Source: an uncultured Bacilli bacterium (GTDB lineage Bacteria > Bacillota_I > Bacilli_A > RF39 > UBA660). Taken from it: DNA of 6,076 nt. Shown one piece after another: positions 1-4,888 of the stretch (the stretch's first letter is position 1; the number at the start of each line of letters is the position of its first letter). The translations under genes were made by a program, and so were the position numbers. Under the pieces are notes generated by a model. The model was given only the letters and a program-made list of their open reading frames with translations. It was not told the origin of the DNA and made no database searches. The DNA lies in assembly GCA_934096025.1 (NCBI GenBank), contig CAKOLP010000062.1:1-6076 (forward strand), written 5' to 3'.

Positions 1-637
1 GAATCTGATAATTACTTGATGTATACTTTAAATATTTAGTATACCCATTTGTACCTGATAGCAAATCATCATAATAACCCTCGACTCCTAGCTCTCCGAC
101 TAGGATTCCATCTATTTCTTTAGCATATCCTATTATATATGATGCAAATGTAGACTTACTATAATATCTTTTCTTAGAATTACTAATAAAATCAATCCCT
201 GGAAGTTCCAATTTTTCAATCTTAGCTTTAGTAACCTCAGATACTCTATAACCTCCAGGTCTTAATTCCACTTGGTATAAATCTTTATTTAACAATTCCA
301 AAATTTTTTCTTTAGTCATATTAATAAGTGGTGCTAAAGCCTCGGCCGTATATTCTTTATCTACTACATTAGTTCTGTTTGAATTTAAATAAGCTATCAC
401 AGTATATGAATTAATTGTTCCTGCTAGTTCTTCTTTATTACAATCATAAATACTACCCCTACTAGCATACAAAGTCTTTTCTACCGTAGTTATAGATGCC
501 CTTTTTTCCTGTAAATTAATACCGTCCACTTTATCACTTAAAACAACATAAGACAATTTAGCTATTATTAAAACAAATAAAAGAGCTACTAATAAAATAA
601 TAAATGCAGATATTTTAACCGTAGCTCTTTTTTTCAT
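1..637 (-). CDS. FtsI/PBP2-type peptidoglycan transpeptidase, N-terminal part (cut by window edge)
   Basis: This is a class B penicillin-binding protein, which cross-links septal peptidoglycan outside the membrane. Only the first 212 codons are present; the gene continues past the left edge, so the SxxK, SxN and KTG catalytic motifs cannot be checked. Residues 1-10 are basic and cytosolic, and residues 11-31 form one membrane anchor. The pedestal region starts with ASRGSIYD (58-65), the family's RGxIxDRNG box, and continues with KRYYSKSTFASYIIGYAKE (156-174) and GELGVEGYYDDLLSGTNG (181-198), the typical G.xGxE..yd..L.G..G segment. The start ATG is 637, 3 nt after the ftsL stop, with GGAGG at 648-652 inside the end of ftsL. 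Position after mraZ-rsmH-ftsL fits FtsI/PBP2B of the dcw cluster. One oddity is Cys66 where the family box usually has Arg (DCNKEELA). The family call is firm; the exact paralogue (FtsI, PBP2B or SpoVD type) is not settled. Confidence 0.9.
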   Translation of the reverse strand, partial: MKKRATVKISAFIILLVALLFVLIIAKLSYVVLSDKVDGINLQEKRASITTVEKTLYASRGSIYDCNKEELAGTINSYTVIAYLNSNRTNVVDKEYTAEALAPLINMTKEKILELLNKDLYQVELRPGGYRVSEVTKAKIEKLELPGIDFISNSKKRYYSKSTFASYIIGYAKEIDGILVGELGVEGYYDDLLSGTNGYTKYLKYTSSNYQI

Positions 638-640
638 AAA

Positions 641-937
641 CTAATTTCCTCCAACAGACTTGATATTACTATTATTATACGACAATCCATATTCTTGTGC
701 AATACTTTGAATATTTTCTAAACTTGCTAGCTCATCAATTTGCATAGTTAGGCTTTGATTAGCTAATTCTTGTTTTTCAATATTACGTTTAACTTTTTCT
801 AGTTCATTATTAGTTTCAGATAACAATGAACTCGTATATACATTAAACATTGGTATAGCAATTATTAAGAAAAGTAAAAGAAAATACATCATCTTTTCTC
901 CTTTTAATAATTTTATTTTTGAATGTTTCTTTGACAT
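641..937 (-). CDS. ftsL: FtsL-like division protein
   Basis: This is a 98-aa bitopic membrane protein of the FtsL/DivIC type. In the divisome such proteins form coiled-coil complexes with DivIB/FtsQ and DivIC/FtsB and help activate the septal transpeptidase. Residues 1-15 are lysine-rich and cytosolic. Residues 17-35 are hydrophobic (one membrane span). Residues 40-72 form a charged, leucine-spaced coiled coil. The tail ASLENIQSIAQEYGL (71-85) matches the family's usual end. Primary sequence in this family is weakly conserved, so the assignment rests on size, topology and position between rsmH and a class B PBP. The start at 937 has AAAGGA inside the last codons of rsmH, 4 nt after the rsmH stop. 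Expression is probably coupled to rsmH upstream and the PBP downstream. Confidence 0.85.
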   Translation of the reverse strand: MSKKHSKIKLLKGEKMMYFLLLFLIIAIPMFNVYTSSLLSETNNELEKVKRNIEKQELANQSLTMQIDELASLENIQSIAQEYGLSYNNSNIKSVGGN

Positions 938-941
938 ATAA

Positions 942-1856
942 TCATATCCTTTCTATTATTCTTAGTTTAGCACTTTTACTTCTGGTGTTTTCTTCAAGTT
1001 CTTTGGCACTAGGTAAAATTGGCTTTTTATTAATTAATTTAATCTTAGGCATATATTGAACAGGTATATCCCTTAAGCCTCTTACTAATTCATCTACTTC
1101 ACTAAACTCTCTAAAAACATTTTTAACAATTCTATCTTCTAGAGAATGAAAAGTTATTACTGCTATACGCCCGCCATTTTTTAATCTATTTATAGCAAGG
1201 GGCAAAATATGTTCTAATATATTTAACTCATCATTTACATATATTCGTAGGGCTTGAAATATTTTTCTTTCAGGATGAAACTTGTAAAAATAATTAGCTC
1301 CAACTGCATTTTTGATACACTCTACTAATTCTAAAGTAGTATTAATATTTTCATGATTTTCGGTGATTTTATCAGCTATTAAAGTACTTCTTTTTTCTTC
1401 ACCATATTTAAAAAATATTTGGGCAAGCTCATCTTTATTTAATGTATCAATAACTTCTTTAGCAGTTTTTCCCTCACCTGACATACGCATATCTAATAAA
1501 GCATCCCTCATAAAAGAAAAACCTCTGTTTGCTTCATCAACTTGGGGAGATGAAAAGCCTAAATCAAATAAAATCCCATCCACTAAATCTACATTTTCAC
1601 TATCCAAGCACTCACTTAAATTAGCAAAATTAGTATTAAAAATTTTAAAATTATTTCCTATTTTTGATAGAGTTTCCGTGGATGCTAAAACTGCTTCTTT
1701 ATCTTGGTCAAACCCGTATAGGAAACCAGTTTTAAGATTTTTTAAAATCTCTTGTGAATGCCCAGCATACCCGATAGTGGCATCGACATATATACCATCA
1801 CTTTTGATATTCAAAGCTTCAATTGCTTCATTTTTTAATACACTATAGTGTTTCAT
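942..1856 (-). CDS. rsmH: 16S rRNA (cytosine-1402-N4)-methyltransferase RsmH
   Basis: RsmH (MraW) uses S-adenosylmethionine to methylate N4 of C1402 in the 16S rRNA decoding centre. The 304-aa reading carries the family signature along its length: HYSVLKNEAIEAL (3-15), SAM motif VDATIGYAGHS (24-34), GFDQD (48-52), DGILFDLGFSSPQVD (93-107), RGFSFMRDALLDMRM (111-125), YGEEKRSTLIADKI (151-164), FQALRIYVNDEL (200-211), ITFHSLEDRIVKNVFRE (234-250) and the C-terminal RSKSAKLRIIER. A longer open frame begins at 1892, but 1856 is chosen. It gives the usual RsmH N terminus and length and has AAGGAG 6 nt upstream (1863-1868), whereas the extension has no family counterpart. The start overlaps the end of mraZ by 14 nt, which suggests translational coupling. 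The SAM loop reads GYAG where many homologues have GGGG or GGAG, an ordinary variant. The gene ends in TGA. Confidence 0.97.
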   Translation of the reverse strand: MKHYSVLKNEAIEALNIKSDGIYVDATIGYAGHSQEILKNLKTGFLYGFDQDKEAVLASTETLSKIGNNFKIFNTNFANLSECLDSENVDLVDGILFDLGFSSPQVDEANRGFSFMRDALLDMRMSGEGKTAKEVIDTLNKDELAQIFFKYGEEKRSTLIADKITENHENINTTLELVECIKNAVGANYFYKFHPERKIFQALRIYVNDELNILEHILPLAINRLKNGGRIAVITFHSLEDRIVKNVFREFSEVDELVRGLRDIPVQYMPKIKLINKKPILPSAKELEENTRSKSAKLRIIERI

Positions 1857-2286
1857 CTTTTGCTCCTTCGAATAAGTTTTCTGTAATATCACTTATAACT
1901 TCACTATTACTATCCATTAATTCAATATAAACTTCTTTATCCCATATTTCTACGTGGTCATAAACTCCGATAACCATACATTCTTTTTTTAATAAAGCGT
2001 AATTAATTAAAGATGTTGCAATATTAATACGCCCACTTTTATCCAGTTCACATTCACTAGCATTTGCAAAGAAAAAGCGCTTAAATGTTCTTACATCTTT
2101 TTTTGCAAAACTTAAATTACTTATATCTTTTACTAATCTTTGCCAACTATCCATGGTATAAATACACAAGCACTTCTCTAAGCCCTTGGTGATAATGAAA
2201 TTAGTCTTCAATTCTTCCCTAAACTTCGTTGGAATTATCAAGCGCCCTTTTTCATCAATATTATGTTGATATTCTCCGAGCAACAT
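1843..2286 (-). CDS. mraZ: MraZ, transcriptional regulator of the dcw cluster
   Basis: MraZ is a DNA-binding protein of the AbrB/SpoVT fold that forms ring oligomers and controls the dcw operon it heads. This 147-aa copy has the expected two copies of the DNA-binding half: GEYQHNIDEKGRLIIPTKFR (4-23) and ECELDKSGRINIATSLINYA (78-97). Length is close to the family's usual value of about 143-150. An in-frame GTG at 2298 would add four residues, but that GTG belongs to the GTGGGGG that serves as the Shine-Dalgarno site, and MLLGEYQ at 2286 matches the normal N terminus. The 3' end overlaps rsmH by 14 nt. Three GTGG boxes at 10-bp steps just upstream indicate autoregulation. The second motif (GRINIATSL) lacks the proline seen in many homologues (GRILIPxxL), a mild deviation. 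Confidence 0.96.
   Translation of the reverse strand: MLLGEYQHNIDEKGRLIIPTKFREELKTNFIITKGLEKCLCIYTMDSWQRLVKDISNLSFAKKDVRTFKRFFFANASECELDKSGRINIATSLINYALLKKECMVIGVYDHVEIWDKEVYIELMDSNSEVISDITENLFEGAKDETL
1863..1868 (-). promoter_or_regulatory. Shine-Dalgarno site of rsmH that fixes its start
   Basis: AAGGAG lies inside the mraZ coding region, 6 nt before the ATG at 1856. It is a near-perfect anti-16S match at ideal spacing and supports the 304-aa reading of rsmH over the longer one from 1892. Confidence 0.85.
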
Positions 2287-2320
2287 ATAATCCCCCACTT
2301 TCTACCACTATGCCCCACAC
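2287..2320 (-). promoter_or_regulatory. MraZ operator: three 10-bp spaced GTGG boxes upstream of mraZ
   Basis: Reading the minus strand, GTGGGG begins at 2318, GTGGTA at 2308 and GTGGGG at 2298, exactly 10 bp (about one helical turn) apart; a GTG at 2320 overlaps the first box. Known MraZ operators are direct repeats of a GTGGG-type core at 10-bp spacing upstream of mraZ, so this is most likely the autoregulatory site. The third box is also the G-rich Shine-Dalgarno sequence of mraZ, 9 nt from its first G to the ATG's preceding base. MraZ bound here would sit across the ribosome-site DNA and next to the predicted promoter. Sequence and spacing are seen; binding is inferred. Confidence 0.8.
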
Positions 2321-2331
2321 TCTACATTTAT

Positions 2332-2360
2332 ATGGTATCAAAATATAAAAAAAAAGTAAA
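2332..2360 (-). promoter_or_regulatory. Candidate sigma-A promoter of the mraZ operon
   Basis: TTTACT (2360-2355) and TACCAT (2337-2332) are separated by 17 nt, each matching 4 of 6 consensus bases. The predicted start of transcription would fall just before the MraZ boxes. TATAAA at 2332-2327 is an alternative -10. Because the region is so AT-rich, the exact hexamers are uncertain, although a promoter somewhere here is expected after the upstream terminator. Confidence 0.4.
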
Positions 2361-2378
2361 TATTTTATATCTACTTTT
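2347..2378 (-). terminator. Intrinsic terminator of the nfeD-SPFH operon
   Basis: On the minus strand, AAAAGTAGATAT (2378-2367) pairs with ATATTTACTTTT (2363-2352) around an AAA loop. It forms a 12-bp stem with one G-U pair, and a run of nine T (2355-2347) begins in the stem and continues past it. It lies 16 nt after the SPFH stop codon. The stem is very AT-rich and so weak. Its 3' arm contains the candidate -35 of the mraZ promoter. Confidence 0.6.
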
Positions 2379-2394
2379 CTCAGTTATTTATACA

Positions 2395-3303
2395 TTATTT
2401 TACGTTTTTACTCTTTTTATCGTCGCTCATAACTTCTTTAAGAGTAGTACCAAAAGTTGCTACCCCTTGTAAATCAGCAGGAACTATAATTTTCGTAGCA
2501 TTCCCATTAGCTACTGTTTCTAATGCTTCAAATGACTTTAATCTAAGCACTGATTCATCTGCTCCAGCTTCTTTTAAAAGTTTAATTCCATCAGCTTCAG
2601 CTTGCTTAATTTTAAGTAGTGCTTCAGCTTCACCCTCAGCTATTTTTATTTGACTCATCATTTGTGCCTCAGCTCTTAAGATAGCACTTTCTTTTTCTCC
2701 CTCAGCAATTAAGATACTGGACTTCTTTTCTCCCTCAGCTTGAAGAATTTTTTCCCGTCTTTCTCTTTCAGCACGCATTTGTTTTTCCATAGCTTCTTGA
2801 ATATCTCTAGGTGGTAAAATATTTTTTACTTCCACTCTATTAACTTTAATTCCCCATGGGTCTGTAGCTTCATCTAATATAGCTCTCATTTTGGTATTAA
2901 TGATGTCTCTACTTGTTAAAGTTTGATCAAGTTCAAGTTCCCCGATTATATTTCTTAGTGTTGTAGCTGTTAAATTTTCAATCGCACTAATCGGATACTC
3001 AACACCATAAGTATAAAGTTTTGCATCAGTTATTTGGAAATATACAACTGTATCAATTTGCATTGTTACATTATCTTTCGTTATAACTGGTTGCGGAGCA
3101 AAGTCCTTTACTATTTCTTTTAAAGTAACCTTATTAGAAATAGTATCAATAAATGGTAATTTAAAGTGAGGTCCATGTTGCCATGTTGTATAATATGACC
3201 CCAATCTTTCAATAACATAACATTTTGACTGTGGCACAATCTTAATGTTTGGTATTATTATAATAACTATAATAACTAAAATTGTAATTAATATTCCTGG
3301 CAT
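2395..3303 (-). CDS. QmcA/stomatin-like SPFH-domain membrane protein
   Basis: This 302-aa SPFH (band 7) protein is of the paraslipin/QmcA type. Such proteins assemble large cages on the cytoplasmic membrane and are linked to membrane microdomains and membrane-protein quality control. Residues 3-20 are one hydrophobic anchor. The band-7 domain follows at about 22-185, with family signatures IERLGSYYTTWQHGPHFKLP (31-50), VITKDNVTMQIDTVVYFQI (73-91) and WGIKVNRVEVKNILPP (150-165). Then comes an Ala/Glu-rich coiled coil (about 175-250) with AEGE/AEAQ/AEGE repeats starting at 189, 200, 211 and 222. The end is KKSKNVK. The start at 3303 lies 2 nt after the nfeD stop, with GGAGG at 3311-3315. An NfeD partner directly upstream is the classic arrangement for this family. 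The gene is followed by a terminator at 2347-2378. The family is certain; the cellular role in this organism is not. Confidence 0.95.
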   Translation of the reverse strand: MPGILITILVIIVIIIIPNIKIVPQSKCYVIERLGSYYTTWQHGPHFKLPFIDTISNKVTLKEIVKDFAPQPVITKDNVTMQIDTVVYFQITDAKLYTYGVEYPISAIENLTATTLRNIIGELELDQTLTSRDIINTKMRAILDEATDPWGIKVNRVEVKNILPPRDIQEAMEKQMRAERERREKILQAEGEKKSSILIAEGEKESAILRAEAQMMSQIKIAEGEAEALLKIKQAEADGIKLLKEAGADESVLRLKSFEALETVANGNATKIIVPADLQGVATFGTTLKEVMSDDKKSKNVK

Positions 3304-3305
3304 AA

Positions 3306-3728
3306 TTATTCCTCCCTTCTAACAACTAGCTTTACGCCATCGATTGCTTCAATAATTACTTCTTCATCTTTTTTTATTTTTTCATTAGCTACGGCACTCC
3401 ATCTTTTGCCATCAACTTTTACTTCCCCGATAGAATTCTTATCTATTTCTTCCGTAACAATTCCAACGCTGCCAATAATTCGATCTAAATTAGTTTTACA
3501 TCCACTATTACATGACCTTAATTTTTTGACAAGTGGTCTTGATAAAAGCAAAAATATCGTTCCCAGAATAACAAAAACACTTGATAATACAACCATATTT
3601 GTAATAAAGAATGATAATACTAAAGTTATAAGCCCACTTACTACAAACCAGATTGTAACCAGATTAACAGTTGTAGCTTCTATAAAAGATAAAAAGACTA
3701 CTAAGACTAACCAAAAAATCCAATCCAT
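3306..3728 (-). CDS. NfeD-like membrane protein (short form)
   Basis: This is a 140-aa member of the short NfeD class, partner of SPFH/stomatin proteins. Three hydrophobic spans are visible at about 3-19, 22-43 and 45-63, followed by a basic stretch (KKLRSCNSGCK, 68-78). A C-terminal OB-fold-like domain follows (about 82-138), starting with the typical TNLDRIIGSVGIV and containing GEVKVDGKRWSAVANE (101-116) and a valine-rich end. The protease domain of long NfeD proteins is absent, as usual for the short form. The start at 3728 has AAAGGA 6 nt upstream. It is immediately upstream of the SPFH gene with a 2-nt gap, so the two are one operon and probably one membrane complex. Two cysteines (73 and 77) lie just after the third span, where they would face the cytosol or the membrane surface; their meaning is unknown. 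Confidence 0.92.
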   Translation of the reverse strand: MDWIFWLVLVVFLSFIEATTVNLVTIWFVVSGLITLVLSFFITNMVVLSSVFVILGTIFLLLSRPLVKKLRSCNSGCKTNLDRIIGSVGIVTEEIDKNSIGEVKVDGKRWSAVANEKIKKDEEVIIEAIDGVKLVVRREE

Positions 3729-3748
3729 AATACTTCCTTTCTAGTCTA

Positions 3749-3777
3749 ATTATACTATAAATATTAATAAATAAGAA
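3749..3777 (-). promoter_or_regulatory. Candidate promoter of the nfeD-SPFH operon
   Basis: A perfect TATAAT (3754-3749) lies 20 nt before the nfeD ATG, with TTCTTA (3777-3772) 17 nt upstream as a poor -35 (3 of 6). The leader would be only about 14 nt and carry the AAAGGA ribosome site. No clear terminator separates this from the 335-aa gene upstream, so some read-through from that gene is possible. Confidence 0.5.
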
Positions 3778-3790
3778 GAAAAATCAATAA

Positions 3791-4798
3791 CTAATTTTCA
3801 TTTCTTTCCTTTTTTTCGGCAGGCTTTAATAACACCAATTTTTGGCAACTATTATCCCCTCTATTTTTATAAAATCTTTTATCCTTTCGCACAGTTTCTA
3901 GCATATGTTTAACAAACTCGGTTTTTCCTTTCTTCTTTTCAACAAAGATAAGAAATTGATCTTCCTTTTCATACAAACCCATTGCAAAATATTTTTTCGC
4001 ATATAATAATTGGATAACATTTATTTGTTCATCAGTAAAGCCAAGATTTTGACAAGCACTCTCGACATTTAAACCGCTAGCAATAATTTGCTCATCAATT
4101 TCTGGAAATCTACTTATAACATACTTTGCACTATTAGAATTATCACTATTGCTTTCAAGTTTAGTAGGTTCTATGTTTTTTACTTCATTGGCTTCTTTTG
4201 AGCAACCATGAAAATATTTTTGAACACTTTCAACTTTTTCTATCATTTCTAATACCGGTAAAGACAAATTATCCTTTTCTTTTACAGCCGCAAGCAACTC
4301 GCTTCCTTTATCATAAAAACCTCTTACAAAAAATTTTTCAGCATACATAAGTTCCAAGAAATTCAATTGATCATCACAAAACCCAGATTTTTTACAAATT
4401 GCTTCTATATCATCATTTATTCTTTTAGAATCATCAGAATTTACTTTAGGATCTTTTACTTCCTCTGCTGTTTCTTTAGAATTCTCTTTAAAAGTAGCTT
4501 CTTCAAGTTTTGCATTTTCTTGCTTAGACAAACCATCTTGCTTCATTAAAGCGCACTTTCTAAAACAATATTTAGCTTCTACTTGGCCATTTTCTTCTAG
4601 TCTTTTGCCATAAGCATATAAACCATCAATATCCAAAAACTCATATTGTCCATGTTTTACTTTTCTTAAAACTTGTTTTTCTAATAGATTAATAACATCT
4701 ACGTAATGAAGTCCATAGCTTCTTAAAGTTGCATAAGATAAATTATCACCCGAAATTACTCCCTCATATAGCCTTATTATTTTTTCTTCTTTTTTCAT
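3791..4798 (-). CDS. Unknown protein with probable N-terminal winged HTH and a duplicated 68-residue helical module
   Basis: I do not recognise a named family for this 335-aa soluble protein. Residues 5-55 look like a winged helix-turn-helix of the AbiEi-antitoxin N-terminal kind: LSYATLRSYGL, then VINLLEKQVLRKVKHGQYEFL. A short TPR-like stretch, LYAYGKRLEENGQVEAKYCFRKCALM (60-85), follows. An acidic, low-complexity linker spans about 88-128. Residues 131-198 and 245-312 align without a gap and share about 22 of 68 identical residues, including C-G-F, D-Q-N, YA.K.F and G.Y.K; the two copies are joined by a polar Asn/Ser/Glu-rich linker. The tail is basic and charged. No signal peptide or membrane span is seen. 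The start at 4798 is the only good one, with GAGGG just upstream at a short 3-nt spacing. Its own candidate promoter and a palindrome lie in the 90-nt gap behind the metalloprotease gene. DNA binding and protein scaffolding are guesses from the fold hints only. Confidence 0.85.
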   Translation of the reverse strand: MKKEEKIIRLYEGVISGDNLSYATLRSYGLHYVDVINLLEKQVLRKVKHGQYEFLDIDGLYAYGKRLEENGQVEAKYCFRKCALMKQDGLSKQENAKLEEATFKENSKETAEEVKDPKVNSDDSKRINDDIEAICKKSGFCDDQLNFLELMYAEKFFVRGFYDKGSELLAAVKEKDNLSLPVLEMIEKVESVQKYFHGCSKEANEVKNIEPTKLESNSDNSNSAKYVISRFPEIDEQIIASGLNVESACQNLGFTDEQINVIQLLYAKKYFAMGLYEKEDQFLIFVEKKKGKTEFVKHMLETVRKDKRFYKNRGDNSCQKLVLLKPAEKKERNEN

Positions 4799-4814
4799 AT
4801 ACCCTCTACTTTTC

Positions 4815-4835
4815 TAAGTTCAAATTAAGAACTTA
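4815..4835 (-). promoter_or_regulatory. Perfect 7-bp inverted repeat at the predicted transcription start of the 335-aa gene
   Basis: TAAGTTC (4835-4829) and GAACTTA (4821-4815) are perfect inverted repeats around TTAATTT. No T-run follows, so it does not look like a terminator. It sits where transcription from the 4841-4869 promoter would start, which suits an operator for a dimeric repressor or a 5' hairpin. In such AT-rich DNA a chance palindrome remains possible. Confidence 0.3.
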
Positions 4836-4840
4836 ATTTA

Positions 4841-4869
4841 AGTTTATAAAATTTTATATAACTTGTAAA
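4841..4869 (-). promoter_or_regulatory. Candidate promoter of the 335-aa HTH-module gene
   Basis: TTTACA (4869-4864, 5 of 6) and TAAACT (4846-4841, 4 of 6) are 17 nt apart, between the stop of the metalloprotease gene and the ATG at 4798. The spacer and -10 contain a 14-bp AT palindrome (TATAAAATTTTATA, 4858-4845). The predicted leader is about 35 nt and includes the inverted repeat at 4815-4835. Confidence 0.45.
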
Positions 4870-4888
4870 GTATAATCCCGCATAAAAC

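Noticed and set aside
1363..1848. 161-codon open frame on the plus strand, antisense to rsmH
   Set aside because: It lies wholly opposite a clear rsmH, has no ribosome site, and its Ser/Lys-rich translation shows no domain. It is a frame shadow in AT-rich DNA.
1857..1892. N-terminal extension of rsmH
   Set aside because: It lies inside mraZ in another frame, has no ribosome site and no family match; the 1856 start is far better supported.
2287..2298. GTG start for mraZ four codons upstream
   Set aside because: The GTG is part of the GTGGGGG ribosome site and third MraZ box; MLLGEYQ at 2286 is the normal MraZ N terminus.
3406..3744. 112-codon open frame on the plus strand, antisense to the NfeD-like gene
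   Set aside because: It overlaps a well-supported gene and shows no family signature or start signal.
4841..4863. AT-rich hairpin (AAGTT...AACTT) after the metalloprotease gene as a terminator
   Set aside because: The stem has a bulge and almost no loop, and it is followed by AAATTAAG and not a T-run. It fits better as part of the promoter region.
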